Shown: positions 29,757 through 39,666, counted from the stretch's first letter. The stretch: DNA of 64,000 nucleotides from SAR86 cluster bacterium (GCA_028135785.1 JAOIHS010000001.1:154659-218658); one strand, 5' to 3'. Notes: generated by a model not told the origin, from the letters alone. Numbers and translations are program-made.

Positions 29757-30152
29757 ATGTGGTTAAGAGGAGCAACTTCTGCCCTGATCGTGAGCTTTGC
29801 TTTTGCATTAGGATACAGATTTTATTTTACAAAAAGCTTATCAAATCTATTCAATTCAGATTTAGGCTATTTATTCATATTTATGTTTTTTTCTACATAT
29901 ATAGCAAGTATGTTGATTGTTTATGGAAGGCAGATTAAGTACAGAATAAAAAGAGAGAAAGGAACTATAAAATGGTTTGATCCCAGCAAGGGATATGGTT
30001 TTTTAGAAAGGGATAAGGGCGGCGACCTATTTATTCATTTTGCATCTGTTGCTGAAGATGACAGAAAATTTTTGAAAGAAAATACTAGAGTGAGTTATGT
30101 TGTTACGGACGGAACTAAAGGACCTCAAGCAAATCAAATAAGAATTATCTAA
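29757..30152 (+). CDS. Membrane-anchored cold-shock-domain protein
   Basis: A 131-residue protein with two hydrophobic helices (about 6-22 and 40-57) followed by a basic linker (KYRIKREK) and a cold-shock domain at about 70-131. The RNP-like motifs KGYGFL and DLFIHF and the starter GTIKWFDPSKGYGF are intact, so nucleic-acid binding is likely. The membrane tether would place the CSD at the inner membrane, probably on the cytoplasmic side. It follows valS by 8 bp and overlaps the end of the convergent acetyltransferase gene by 4 bp. Role unknown. Confidence 0.82.
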   Translation: MWLRGATSALIVSFAFALGYRFYFTKSLSNLFNSDLGYLFIFMFFSTYIASMLIVYGRQIKYRIKREKGTIKWFDPSKGYGFLERDKGGDLFIHFASVAEDDRKFLKENTRVSYVVTDGTKGPQANQIRII

Positions 30153-30634
30153 TCCTTAATCATATAAAAATGTTCAAGGCCGTCTTCTTCTATAGCGTTA
30201 TTATAAGAATTAAATCCAAACCCTTCGTAAAATGATTTAGTTTCTTCTAGGCTCGATAAATTAAGCTGCTCTTTAGGGTAAATCTTTGCAGATTCATTAA
30301 TTATGAATTCCATTAGAAGTTTAGATATACCCTGCCCTCTACTAGTTTCTTCAACACAAAATCTTTCTACAGTAAGTCCACGATTCTCAGAGTCAGAGAT
30401 GACCAGTCTAGAATAAGCAATTAATCGATCATTTTGAAATGCAATAAAGTGGAGACTATTGTGATCAACATTAGTCATGCGCTCTGACTTTTCTAAACAC
30501 TTTTTAGCAAAGATTTTAGATCTGATTTTTAATATCGAAGTTATCTCGTCTTCAGATAACTCGCGAATAGGTTTGCAGCTCCAATGAATTATATTGGTCT
30601 CAAAATTTAGAGAGATATTTTCGTCATTTAGCAT
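30149..30634 (-). CDS. GNAT acetyltransferase, ElaA-like
   Basis: A 161-residue GNAT-fold protein with an acetyl-CoA-binding segment at about 110-118 (SRGQGISKLL). The C-terminal SFYEGFGF plus EEDGLEHFYM is typical of the ElaA subgroup, whose substrate is unknown. The start MLNDENISLNFE is followed by the conserved block IHWSCKPIRELS. It stands alone, with its end overlapping the cold-shock-domain gene. Confidence 0.82.
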   Translation of the reverse strand: MLNDENISLNFETNIIHWSCKPIRELSEDEITSILKIRSKIFAKKCLEKSERMTNVDHNSLHFIAFQNDRLIAYSRLVISDSENRGLTVERFCVEETSRGQGISKLLMEFIINESAKIYPKEQLNLSSLEETKSFYEGFGFNSYNNAIEEDGLEHFYMIKD

Positions 30635-30709
30635 GTCTAATTATTAATTTTTGAGAATCCTACAGAAAAATTAAGAATTATTCAGTAAAAATCTATTTTG
30701 AAATTAAAA

Positions 30710-31750
30710 TTAAGGACAAGGATTTGGACAAGCTGCATGAATTTTATCTAATTCATCCAAATCTTCAGCAGATAACTTTACTTCTGAGCTGCCTACAGCT
30801 AGTTTTAATTGTTCCATAGTCGTTGCTCCTATGATGTTAGACGTGACAAACTCTCTTGAGTTCACAAACGCATTAGCCAAAACAGATGGATCCATTTCTA
30901 TTTTTTTTGCGTATTCTACATAAGCTTTAATTGAGCTTTCAGCAGCGTGAGTTTCATATCTGTCGCCTCTACCGAATAATTCAGTTCTGGAGCCTTTTGG
31001 CATTGCTCCGTCTAAATACTTACCTGAAAGATAGCCTTGAGCGAGAGGCGAATAAGCTAGAAGTCCTACTGATGACCTATGGGCAAATTCTGACATACCG
31101 TATTCGTATGTCCTATTCAAAAGATTGTAAGCATTTTGAACAGATTGAACTCTTGGCAGATCTAGTTGTTCAGATTTATTTATAAATTCAGATAATCCCC
31201 AAGGAGATTCATTAGACAAGCCCACATGTCTAATTTTTCCAGCTTTAACTAAATCGGATAAAACATCTAATGTTTCAGAAATATCAATACTTTCCATATC
31301 ATAATGTTTGTACAAACCTTTGCCGCCGCCAAACATGTTGATGGGTCTATCAGGCCAGTGTAGTTGATATAGATCAATATAATCAGTTTGTAAGCGTCTT
31401 AAACTTCCTTCTACGGCCGTTTCCATATTTTTCCTATCAAGTCTAGTTTCTCCGCCTCTAAACCATTTCATTCCACTTCTGCCAGCCACTTTAGTCGCCA
31501 AGATAATCTTGTCTCGGTTATTATTTTTTTTGAACCAGGTTCCTATAATTTCTTCAGTTTTTCCTTGGGTTTCGGCCTTAGGAGGAATTGCATAAAGCTC
31601 AGCAGTATCAAAAAAGTTTATACCTTGTTCAACAGCATAATCCATTTGTTCGTGACCCTCTTGCTCAGTATTTTGCTCTCCCCAGGTCATAGTTCCCAAA
31701 CAAATCAAACTGACATCTAAGTCTGTGTTACCTAATTTTCTAAATTCCAT
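30710..31750 (-). CDS. tas: Aldo/keto reductase, Tas-like
   Basis: An NADPH-dependent aldo/keto reductase of 346 residues that follows E. coli Tas closely: LGTMTWGEQN near 19, FFDTAELY with catalytic Asp and Tyr, KVAGRSG with Lys, YQLHWPDRP with His, and the same terminal IHAACPNPCP position. Tas is named for a tyrosine-auxotrophy suppressor in E. coli; the physiological substrate is unknown. It lies alone between the GNAT gene and rimI, with no clear operon partner. Confidence 0.9.
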   Translation of the reverse strand: MEFRKLGNTDLDVSLICLGTMTWGEQNTEQEGHEQMDYAVEQGINFFDTAELYAIPPKAETQGKTEEIIGTWFKKNNNRDKIILATKVAGRSGMKWFRGGETRLDRKNMETAVEGSLRRLQTDYIDLYQLHWPDRPINMFGGGKGLYKHYDMESIDISETLDVLSDLVKAGKIRHVGLSNESPWGLSEFINKSEQLDLPRVQSVQNAYNLLNRTYEYGMSEFAHRSSVGLLAYSPLAQGYLSGKYLDGAMPKGSRTELFGRGDRYETHAAESSIKAYVEYAKKIEMDPSVLANAFVNSREFVTSNIIGATTMEQLKLAVGSSEVKLSAEDLDELDKIHAACPNPCP

Positions 31751-31772
31751 TTTGTTCTCTCTTTTTTAATTT

Positions 31773-32306
31773 TTAAATTGTGAATAATTTTTTTATAATA
31801 TAGGTCATTTGTCTAAAAAGGCTAAGAAATTTTGAAATTTCCATATGTTTTGTATAAATAAACCCATCCTCTCTTCCCAACTCAGTTTTATAGTAATTCT
31901 TTCTAACACCCACATATCTATAATTCATGGCTTTATAAAATGATATAGCGATCTTATTGGACTCTCTTACTTCTAGAAAAATATCTTTTATTCCTTTACC
32001 GAGACATTCACTTTCTGCTTTTTTTAATAAAAATTTACCTATACCTAGACCTCTATATTCAGGATTTATAGAAATATTTAATAAATGGGATTCAGTAAAA
32101 TTTATTGAGGAAATACAAAAAGCAATAGTATTATTATTTTTAGTAACTACGAGATTTAAATAATTACCCTTAAGACAATCTAAAAAACTAGCTGTGCTCC
32201 AAGGAGTTGGATTAGATAGGTTTTCTATTTTAAAGACCTCATCTAGATCACTGGAAGTCATTTTTCTAATATTAAAATCTTTTATTCCAAGCCTCTCTCT
32301 TGTCAT
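31773..32306 (-). CDS. rimI: Ribosomal protein S18 N-terminal alanine acetyltransferase RimI
   Basis: RimI acetylates the N-terminal alanine of ribosomal protein S18. The 177 residues show a GNAT fold with the acetyl-CoA loop EYRGLGIGKFLLKKAE (about 84-99) and the RimI-type LEVRESN...AISFY, then VRKNYY and REDGFIY. About 25 extra residues follow the E. coli end point. The start at 32306 lies 35 bp inside the upstream holD-like gene; the E. coli holD/rimI pair overlaps in the same way. An internal ATG at 32261 is an alternative start. Confidence 0.9.
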   Translation of the reverse strand: MTRERLGIKDFNIRKMTSSDLDEVFKIENLSNPTPWSTASFLDCLKGNYLNLVVTKNNNTIAFCISSINFTESHLLNISINPEYRGLGIGKFLLKKAESECLGKGIKDIFLEVRESNKIAISFYKAMNYRYVGVRKNYYKTELGREDGFIYTKHMEISKFLSLFRQMTYIIKKLFTI

Positions 32307-32565
32307 TTGGACTAGCCATAAATTTATTTAAATCTCCTTCTTTGATAATATTTTTTTCTACAAAAAAATTATAAATTTTTAGTGAATCTTTTTCTTCAAA
32401 GTTGAGTCTAAAACTCTTTGAAAGAGAAAAAAGGAAGATAATCTGATCATTATTAAATTTAGTGGCTTCATTTTCTTTTACTTTATTTTTTTCAAATATA
32501 AAATGCTCGCTTAATTGCCAACTTTTGAGTCCAATTTCTTTTGCAATGTATTCATCCAAGTTCAT
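32272..32565 (-). CDS. holD: Divergent DNA polymerase III psi subunit candidate
   Basis: A 97-residue protein not recognisable at first sight. Its N-terminus, IGLKSWQLSE, resembles the LGI-W-L segment of psi, the part that anchors psi to the clamp loader. Its C-terminus, ASPNDKREAWNKRF, resembles the NP...A-LW motif near the end of E. coli psi. The position directly upstream of and overlapping rimI is the conserved holD position. It is shorter than E. coli psi (137 aa). The call is an inference from weak similarity plus synteny. Confidence 0.6.
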   Translation of the reverse strand: MNLDEYIAKEIGLKSWQLSEHFIFEKNKVKENEATKFNNDQIIFLFSLSKSFRLNFEEKDSLKIYNFFVEKNIIKEGDLNKFMASPNDKREAWNKRF

Positions 32566-32568
32566 AAT
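32541..32568 (+). promoter_or_regulatory. Possible promoter of leuA
   Basis: TTGCAA (32541-32546), a 16-bp spacer and CATAAT (32563-32568), lying over the start of the opposite-strand holD-like gene. It would give a leader of about 36 nt before the leuA TTG. Confidence 0.35.
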
Positions 32569-32610
32569 GTTAAGCCTAATATGATATTTTAAATAAAACC
32601 AGAGAAAAAA

Positions 32611-34290
32611 TTGAAAGAAAATATTAATAATCCAGTTTCTAAATACTCAGCTTTTAAAGCTGTAAATCTAAAAGATAGAACTTGGCCAAACAATCAAATT
32701 ACCAAGCCTCCTATATGGTGCAGCGTAGATCTGCGTGATGGAAATCAATCTCTGATAGAACCTATGGGAAGAGAAAGAAAGCTTAGATTTTTTTCAATGT
32801 TAGTAGAATTAGGATTCAAAGAAATAGAAGTAGGTTTCCCCTCTGCATCTGAAACAGAATTTAATTTTGTTAGAGAACTGATCGAAAAGAATTTAATTCC
32901 TGAAGATGTAAAAATTCAAGTTTTAACTCAAGCCAGAGATCACTTGATTAAAAGAACTTTTGAATCTGTCAAAGGAGCTAAAAATGTCATCCTACATTTA
33001 TATAATTCGACATCAACTGTTCAAAGAGAAGTTGTTTTTAAGCAAGATAAAAAAGGTATAAAAAAAATTGCAACTGATGGCGCTATGTTGGTTAAAGATC
33101 TAGCTGATGCAAACATAGAAACTAATTGGCAATTTGAATATAGTCCAGAAAGTTTTACAGGAACAGAACTCGAATATGCGGTTGAGGTTTGTAATGCTGT
33201 CAATGAAGTTTGGCAACCTTCTGAAGATAAGAAAACAATTATGAATCTTCCTGCAACTGTTGAACTTTCAACTCCTAATATTTATGCAGATCAAGTTGAG
33301 TGGATGTGCAGAAATCTTGAAAACAGAGAAAATGTTATTGTAAGCCTTCATCCTCACAATGACAGAGGAACTGGAATAGGTGCTGCAGAATTAGGATTGA
33401 TGGCTGGAGCAGATAGAATTGAAGGAACTTTATTTGGAAATGGAGAGAGAACAGGGAATGTAGATATTGTTTCATTAGCCTTGAACCAATTTACTCAAGG
33501 AATTGAGCCAGGTCTTGATTTCTCAGATATTAATAAAGTAGTGAGAGAGGTTGAATATTGCAACCAACTTCCTGTTCATCCTAGGCATCCTTATGCGGGA
33601 GACTTAGTATTCACTGCGTTCTCTGGCTCTCATCAAGATGCTATAAAAAAAGGTTTTGATGCCATGAGAGAGTCTAATGATCCAAAATGGAGAGTGCCTT
33701 ACCTTCCTATAGATCCTGAAGATGTTGGGAGAAGTTATGAGGCTGTTATTAGAATCAACAGTCAATCTGGAAAAGGTGGAGTTGCGTATATTATAGAAAA
33801 AGATCATGGATTATCTCTTCCAAGAAGATTGCAAATAGATTTCTCAAAAGTTATTCAAAAAATTGCAGATCAAACAGGTAAAGAACTTGAAGCAGATTTG
33901 ATATGGAAAACTTTTGACGAAAGCTATATTAATTTAAATGGAGTCTTTGAATATATAGGTCATGAAATAACTTCTAAAAATAATTCAGAAGGTACTCAAA
34001 TAGATGTAATTTCCTTAACTATTAAAAAAAATGGCAACAAAGTAATTTTATCAGGTGAAGGAAACGGGCCAATAGATTCATTTATAAATGCGTTGTCTCA
34101 TAACTTAAAAATAAATATTAAAGTCTCTAATTATCATCAACACGCGATATCTTCAGGTTCAGATGCATCTGCTGCGGCATATATAGAGCTTTTAGTTGAA
34201 AAAGAGTCTGTATGGGGGGCTGGAATAGACCCAAATACAGTAATTGCTTCTTTTAGAGCGATAGTCAGCGGCTTGAATAAATTAAGATAA
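32611..34290 (+). CDS. leuA: 2-isopropylmalate synthase
   Basis: The first committed step of leucine synthesis: 2-ketoisovalerate plus acetyl-CoA gives 2-isopropylmalate. The 559 residues are the long form also found in Pseudomonas and actinobacteria. The HMGL-like barrel (about 30-310) contains VDLRDGNQ, the metal-binding HPHNDRG and GNGERTGNVD. A linker and a C-terminal regulatory domain (about 430-559), the site of leucine feedback in the family, follow. The start is TTG, with no usable ATG nearby. Its end overlaps convergent tilS by 9 bp. Confidence 0.96.
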   Translation: MKENINNPVSKYSAFKAVNLKDRTWPNNQITKPPIWCSVDLRDGNQSLIEPMGRERKLRFFSMLVELGFKEIEVGFPSASETEFNFVRELIEKNLIPEDVKIQVLTQARDHLIKRTFESVKGAKNVILHLYNSTSTVQREVVFKQDKKGIKKIATDGAMLVKDLADANIETNWQFEYSPESFTGTELEYAVEVCNAVNEVWQPSEDKKTIMNLPATVELSTPNIYADQVEWMCRNLENRENVIVSLHPHNDRGTGIGAAELGLMAGADRIEGTLFGNGERTGNVDIVSLALNQFTQGIEPGLDFSDINKVVREVEYCNQLPVHPRHPYAGDLVFTAFSGSHQDAIKKGFDAMRESNDPKWRVPYLPIDPEDVGRSYEAVIRINSQSGKGGVAYIIEKDHGLSLPRRLQIDFSKVIQKIADQTGKELEADLIWKTFDESYINLNGVFEYIGHEITSKNNSEGTQIDVISLTIKKNGNKVILSGEGNGPIDSFINALSHNLKINIKVSNYHQHAISSGSDASAAAYIELLVEKESVWGAGIDPNTVIASFRAIVSGLNKLR

Positions 34291-35259
34291 TGGGCTTGCC
34301 ACTAAGTATCCTTTTTTTATTCTTAAACACACAGATCCTTTTTTATTTTTTGTACCCCAAATAAGCTTAGGTTCTGCGGCTTTAGAGGCATGCAGAAACT
34401 TCTCTATTATTTCATTCAAGACTTTAGAGTTAGGGGGATTTAAATTTAATAAATTTATCCAATAAATTATGATATTTTTTTGCCTTTCTGAAGAAAAATC
34501 CTTTAGTTTTTTTATATCAATTTGATTTACATCTTCATTAGTTAAATAATTTATATCTTCTTTAACTTGATCTGACAGTATTTCATATGAGTTATTAGCA
34601 TTAGTAATAAATTTATTTATATTTTTTCTATACGAGGGCCATCTTTCTTCAATCGAAGGTAAAACCAAATTTCTAATGTAGTTTCTATCAAAAGCAATAT
34701 CTTTATTTGACTCATCCTCTAAATAAACTAAAGATTTTTTTTCTGCAATTATCTTTAATTCGCTTTTTGTAAAATTTAGAAAAGGCCTTGCCAAATCACC
34801 ATTTCCTATGTTTCTTTTTATAGGAATAGATCTAGCTCCTTTTAAACCGGTTCCTCTAAGCAATCTTAAAAATAAAGTTTCGATATTGTCATCTTCATGG
34901 TGTCCAGTAAATAATCTTCCTCCCTTTTTTAAACATTCATTAAAAACTTCATATCTTTTTTTTCTGAACTGGTCTTCTAAGCTAGCCCCTTTAATTTGAG
35001 AAAAGTCAATATCAAATACCAGAAGCTCAATCCCATTTAAAGAGCAGAAATTTTGACAATGCTCTTCCCATTTTTTTGAATTCTTAGAATAATTATGATT
35101 TATATGAATTGCCTTTAAAGTCTTTAATTGACTTTTTTTTAGAGCCTCTTGAACCTCTAACAATAAAATACTTGAGTCTAGTCCACCACTATAGGCAACA
35201 AAATAACTATTAATTTCATCTTCAATAAAAGACTGAACTGCTTTTGATACGGAGGACAA
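34282..35259 (-). CDS. tilS: tRNA(Ile)-lysidine synthase TilS
   Basis: TilS modifies the CAU anticodon of a minor tRNA-Ile with lysine, switching it from Met to Ile decoding. The 325 residues have the PP-loop SGGLDSS (about 24-30) and the GHHEDDNIETLFLRLLRG motif (about 117-134). It is much shorter than E. coli TilS (432), so the C-terminal tRNA-binding region is reduced. The start is TTG, 3 bp after the accA stop. It is last in the long minus-strand envelope operon. Confidence 0.92.
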   Translation of the reverse strand: MSSVSKAVQSFIEDEINSYFVAYSGGLDSSILLLEVQEALKKSQLKTLKAIHINHNYSKNSKKWEEHCQNFCSLNGIELLVFDIDFSQIKGASLEDQFRKKRYEVFNECLKKGGRLFTGHHEDDNIETLFLRLLRGTGLKGARSIPIKRNIGNGDLARPFLNFTKSELKIIAEKKSLVYLEDESNKDIAFDRNYIRNLVLPSIEERWPSYRKNINKFITNANNSYEILSDQVKEDINYLTNEDVNQIDIKKLKDFSSERQKNIIIYWINLLNLNPPNSKVLNEIIEKFLHASKAAEPKLIWGTKNKKGSVCLRIKKGYLVASPLS

Positions 35260-35262
35260 TGC

Positions 35263-36210
35263 TTAAATTGATCCATAAGACATGATTTTTTCATATCTTT
35301 TTTTCAATAACTCAGAAATACTCATCTCCTGTAAATTTCTTAATTTTTCATCAATTACATCACTTATAGATATTGAAATACTTCCCAAGTCTCTGTGAGC
35401 GCCACCAAGAGGCTCTAAAATAATTTCATCAATCAAGCCCAATTTCTTTAAATTTTTAGCATCTACTTTCATAGCCTCGGCAGCTTCTTTAGCTTTCGAA
35501 CCATCTCTCCAGACAATAGAAGCGCAGGCTTCTGGTGATGCAACTGCATAAATTGAATGTTCAAGCATACAAACATGATCTCCTACTCCTATAGCCAAGG
35601 CTCCTCCCGATCCGCCTTCTCCAGTAATAATTACTACGACAGGAGTTTTTAAATTAGATAGTAAGCTTAAATTTCTTGCTATGGCTTCACTCATTCCTCT
35701 TTCCTCGCTTTCTATCCCAGGATAGGCACCAGGAGTATCAATAAAAGAAATAAGAGGTAATTTAAAATTTTCTGCCATTTGCATGAGTCTTGCAGCTTTT
35801 CTATAGCCTTCAGGTTGAGCCATTCCAAAATTCCTAGAGATTTTATCTTCAGTAGATTTCCCCTTTTCTTGTCCTATAACCATTACAGATTTATTTTTAA
35901 ATTTTGCCAATCCCCCTATTAATGCATTATCTTCTCCAAAGTTTCTATCTCCGTGCAATTCTTCAAATTCTGTGAAGATATTCTCTATATAATCTGAAAA
36001 ATGAGGTCTGTGAGGGTGTCTTGCTACTTGAACTTTTTGCCAGATACTTAGATTTGAGTAAACATCGGAAGTTAGTTTTTCGATCTGCAAACTTAAGTCT
36101 GATATTTCTAATTCAATATTAGAGTTATTATCTTCAGAGCCTCTGAGCTTTTCTATTTTATTTTCCAGATCACTTATCGGTTTTTCAAATTCTAAATATG
36201 TGTATGCCAT
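35263..36210 (-). CDS. accA: Acetyl-CoA carboxylase carboxyltransferase alpha subunit
   Basis: With AccD it transfers carboxyl from biotin to acetyl-CoA to make malonyl-CoA for fatty acid synthesis. The 315 residues (E. coli 319) have an N-terminal helical segment and the crotonase-like core with RPHFSDYIENIF, SFIDTPGAYPG and GEGGSGGALAIGVGD. It directly follows dnaE with no gap, as in other gammaproteobacteria. Confidence 0.97.
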   Translation of the reverse strand: MAYTYLEFEKPISDLENKIEKLRGSEDNNSNIELEISDLSLQIEKLTSDVYSNLSIWQKVQVARHPHRPHFSDYIENIFTEFEELHGDRNFGEDNALIGGLAKFKNKSVMVIGQEKGKSTEDKISRNFGMAQPEGYRKAARLMQMAENFKLPLISFIDTPGAYPGIESEERGMSEAIARNLSLLSNLKTPVVVIITGEGGSGGALAIGVGDHVCMLEHSIYAVASPEACASIVWRDGSKAKEAAEAMKVDAKNLKKLGLIDEIILEPLGGAHRDLGSISISISDVIDEKLRNLQEMSISELLKKRYEKIMSYGSI

Positions 36211-39200
36211 TTATTGCCTTGTAAAATAATGTAAATCTATATTATCAGTACCATAACTTTTTTTTAATTTTTTAATATTTTCATCGCTAAGGGAAATCTT
36301 AAAATCATCGACAATTTCCATTTCGGCATCGACACCCTTTGAAGAATATTTTAGTTCTACAGGGCATCCTTCTGAAGAATCCTGAATAGAAAAAGATTTC
36401 AAATCTTTTAGAAAACTTTCAACTGTCGATGAGTTTTTATTGCTCAGTGAAAGTGAAATTTTTCTTATAAGCTTCATTCTTGCTTCTTCTAAAGTGAGAA
36501 TTGAAACAACTTTCATTTTTTTTGGTGATCCTAAATTTTCTCTTTCTTTGGAAAGCTCTTCTGTTACTTCTCCATCTACAATCATTATTTTTTCACTATC
36601 TAATGTGCCAGAAAAGTTATCCATAACTTCTCCAGAAATCATGAGCTCTATGCGATCAGACCTGTCATCTAGGGTTGCAAATATCAAAGGACCTCTTCTT
36701 GTGTTTACTCTTTTTTGAGAAATTAATACGCCAGCACATCTTTGATTGTATTTACTCTGATTAATAGATGAAATAGTTTCTGGACAGAGTTTTCGAACCT
36801 CCCACGCATGCTCATCTATTGGATGAGCAGTTAAATAAAAACCAAGAGAAGAGAATTCTAGTTTTGATATTTCCATATCTGAAAATTTGCTAGGTTCAGA
36901 GCTTTCTTTAATTTTTATAGATTCTTCAATTTCGCCAAACAGATCATTGATACCGCTTTCTTTTGTTTCGGTCTTCTGACGAGCAAATTTTAATGCTCCT
37001 TCTACCTTTTCAAGCATATTAACTCTATCCTTTGAAAAACTATTCATCGCTCCTGATTTTATTAGTGGCTCAATGGATCTCTTGTCAACCCTTTTTAAAT
37101 CAACTCTTGAAGTAAAATCATTTAAACTTTTAAATTCTTTAATTGCCCTCTCTTCTATAATATTTTCTATTGCTGGCTCACCCACCCCTTTAATAGCGCC
37201 TAACCCAAAAAGAATAGTTTCATTATCTAATGTAATAAAATCTTTAACACTTTTGTTTATATCTGGAGGTAATATTTTCAAACCTAATAAATTTATATCG
37301 TTTAATAGCAATTGAATTTTTTCTGCATCTCCCATTTCTGAAGATAGCGCGGCAGCCATAAATTGGGCTGGATAATGAGATTTAAGCCAAGCAGTTTGAT
37401 AAGAAATCATTGCATAAGCTGCAGAGTGAGATTTATTGAACCCATACCCTGCAAATGTTTCTATTTGGTCAAACAGCCCTTCAGCAAATCTTTCTGGTTT
37501 TCCTTTTTTTACTGCTCCTTCTATGAATATAGGTCTCTGAATCTCCATTTCTTCAGGTATTTTCTTTCCCATTGCCCGCCTTAAAATATCTGCTTCTCCC
37601 AGGGAGTATCCTGAAAATTCTTGCGCAAGTTGCATAACCTGTTCTTGATAAACTATTACTCCATATGTATTTTTTAAAACTTTTTCTACGTGCTCATCTC
37701 CATAACTAGTTTTTTCTGTTCCTTTTTTTCTATTGATATATGTATCAACCATTTTCATTTCGAGTGGGCCAGGTCTATATAAAGCCACTAAAGCGATAAT
37801 ATCTTCAAACTCATTTGGTTTTAGCTTGACCATATATTCCTTCATTCCCCTCGACTCAAGTTGAAACACAGCAGTAGTAAGTCCTTTCTGAAGCAACTCA
37901 AAAGTACCTTTATCATCAAGCTCTATTTCTTCTATATCTATAGGCTCTAACTCTATCTCCTCTCTAGAAGCATTAATTGATTGAATGGCTTTATTAATTA
38001 CAGTTAAAGTTTTTAAACCTAGAAAATCAAATTTTTGTAGACCTACTGCTTCTATATCCTTCATATCAAATTGCGTAGCTAAAGTTTGCGAAGATTCATC
38101 TAAGTAAAGAGGTGAAAAATCATTTATTTCTGAAGGTGCCATCACAACGCCAGCTGCGTGCTTTCCTACATTTCTAATAATTCCTTCCAATTTCTTTGCC
38201 ATTTCAAATATTTCTGCAGCGTCCTCATCAATTTTAAGTACCTGTCTTAAATCAGAATTCTCTTCTAAAGCTTTTTTTAGAGTCATATCTGGTTTAAATG
38301 GAATCATTTTTGCTAATCTATCTGCTAGTCCATATGACTTTCCTTGAGCTCTTGCTACATCTCTAACAACTGCTCTAGCAGCCATTGTTCCAAAAGTGCA
38401 TATTTGCGCGACGGCATTTTTTCCGTATTTATTAGTAACGTAATCGATTACTTTTTCTCTTCCATCTCTACAGAAGTCTATATCAAAATCGGGGTTACTA
38501 ATTCTTTCAGGATTTAAAAATCTTTCAAAAAGCAAATCATATTTTATTGGATCTAACCCAGTTATTCCTAATGCAAAGGCAATTAATGATCCAGCACCAG
38601 AACCTCGACCTGGTCCTACTGGAACTGAATTACTTTTTGCCCAATTTACAAAATCGGCCACAATTAAAAAGTACCCTTCATATCCCATTTCCAGAATGAC
38701 ACTTAATTCAAAATCTAATCTATCTTTGTAGATTAGCCCTAAATCATCCGGGCTAGAGATGCCTAATTTTTTTAAAATTCCTAATTCAGTTGCTTCTTTT
38801 AAGTACTCTGCTTCAGGTAACCCTGTAGGCGTTTTAAAGTCAGGCAACACATAAATATCTGTTTTTATATCTAAATTACATTTCTTAGATAACTCATATG
38901 TATTACTTAAAGCCTCTGGAATGTCTTTAAAGATTTCATTCATTTCTTCTGAAGATTTAAAAAATTGAGATTCTTGAAAGTCTCTAGTTCTCCTTTGATC
39001 GCCCAAAACATAACCTGATTGAATGCATACTCTAGTCTCGTGAGCCTCAAAATCATCTTTATTTAGAAATCTAACTTGATTTGTAGCAACAACTGGTATC
39101 GATAACTCATGAGCTATTTCAATTAAGCCTTGATTACATAACTCTTCCTGATTTCGTCCGGTTCTTGATATTTGCAAGAAAAAATTTTCTTTATAGATTT

Positions 39201-39666
39201 CTCTTAAATATTTAATTTGTTTAGCTGCAACATCATCTTTACCCGCAACTATAGATTTTCCTATTTGGCTATCTAATCCACCAGAAATAGCTATCAGATT
39301 AGAAGAGAATTTATCCAATAAATTCACTTCTAAAATTGGATCTCCTTTTAATTTGCCTTCAGTATTAGCCTGAGAAATTAAGCGAATTAAATTCTTGTAA
39401 CCCTCTGGATTTTTAGCCAAAAACTGAATATTTCCCGGCTCCGTATTCTGTCCAGATATAACCATATCTGAACCACAGATGGGCTTTATTCCTTTCTTTC
39501 TTAGGGCTTTATAAAATTTAATATATCCAAATAAATTAGATAAGTCAGAAATAGCAAGACTTTCAAAGTTCAATTCTTCAGCTTTTTCTGCCAACTGATT
39601 TATTTTAATCAACCCATCATGAATAGAATATTCGGTGTGAAGATTTAAATGAGTAAATTTTTCCAT
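36211..39666 (-). CDS. dnaE: DNA polymerase III alpha subunit
   Basis: The replicative polymerase catalytic subunit. The 1151 residues (E. coli 1160) begin with a PHP domain (HLNLHTEYSIHDGL), then the palm with GPGRGSGAGSL (about 345) and the aspartate motif PDFDIDF (about 391-397). The fingers, helix-hairpin-helix and OB-fold (about 960-1040, around RRGPLIFATLDD) and a C-terminal region follow. Its ATG overlaps the rnhB stop (TAATG), and it abuts accA. Confidence 0.98.
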   Translation of the reverse strand: MEKFTHLNLHTEYSIHDGLIKINQLAEKAEELNFESLAISDLSNLFGYIKFYKALRKKGIKPICGSDMVISGQNTEPGNIQFLAKNPEGYKNLIRLISQANTEGKLKGDPILEVNLLDKFSSNLIAISGGLDSQIGKSIVAGKDDVAAKQIKYLREIYKENFFLQISRTGRNQEELCNQGLIEIAHELSIPVVATNQVRFLNKDDFEAHETRVCIQSGYVLGDQRRTRDFQESQFFKSSEEMNEIFKDIPEALSNTYELSKKCNLDIKTDIYVLPDFKTPTGLPEAEYLKEATELGILKKLGISSPDDLGLIYKDRLDFELSVILEMGYEGYFLIVADFVNWAKSNSVPVGPGRGSGAGSLIAFALGITGLDPIKYDLLFERFLNPERISNPDFDIDFCRDGREKVIDYVTNKYGKNAVAQICTFGTMAARAVVRDVARAQGKSYGLADRLAKMIPFKPDMTLKKALEENSDLRQVLKIDEDAAEIFEMAKKLEGIIRNVGKHAAGVVMAPSEINDFSPLYLDESSQTLATQFDMKDIEAVGLQKFDFLGLKTLTVINKAIQSINASREEIELEPIDIEEIELDDKGTFELLQKGLTTAVFQLESRGMKEYMVKLKPNEFEDIIALVALYRPGPLEMKMVDTYINRKKGTEKTSYGDEHVEKVLKNTYGVIVYQEQVMQLAQEFSGYSLGEADILRRAMGKKIPEEMEIQRPIFIEGAVKKGKPERFAEGLFDQIETFAGYGFNKSHSAAYAMISYQTAWLKSHYPAQFMAAALSSEMGDAEKIQLLLNDINLLGLKILPPDINKSVKDFITLDNETILFGLGAIKGVGEPAIENIIEERAIKEFKSLNDFTSRVDLKRVDKRSIEPLIKSGAMNSFSKDRVNMLEKVEGALKFARQKTETKESGINDLFGEIEESIKIKESSEPSKFSDMEISKLEFSSLGFYLTAHPIDEHAWEVRKLCPETISSINQSKYNQRCAGVLISQKRVNTRRGPLIFATLDDRSDRIELMISGEVMDNFSGTLDSEKIMIVDGEVTEELSKERENLGSPKKMKVVSILTLEEARMKLIRKISLSLSNKNSSTVESFLKDLKSFSIQDSSEGCPVELKYSSKGVDAEMEIVDDFKISLSDENIKKLKKSYGTDNIDLHYFTRQ

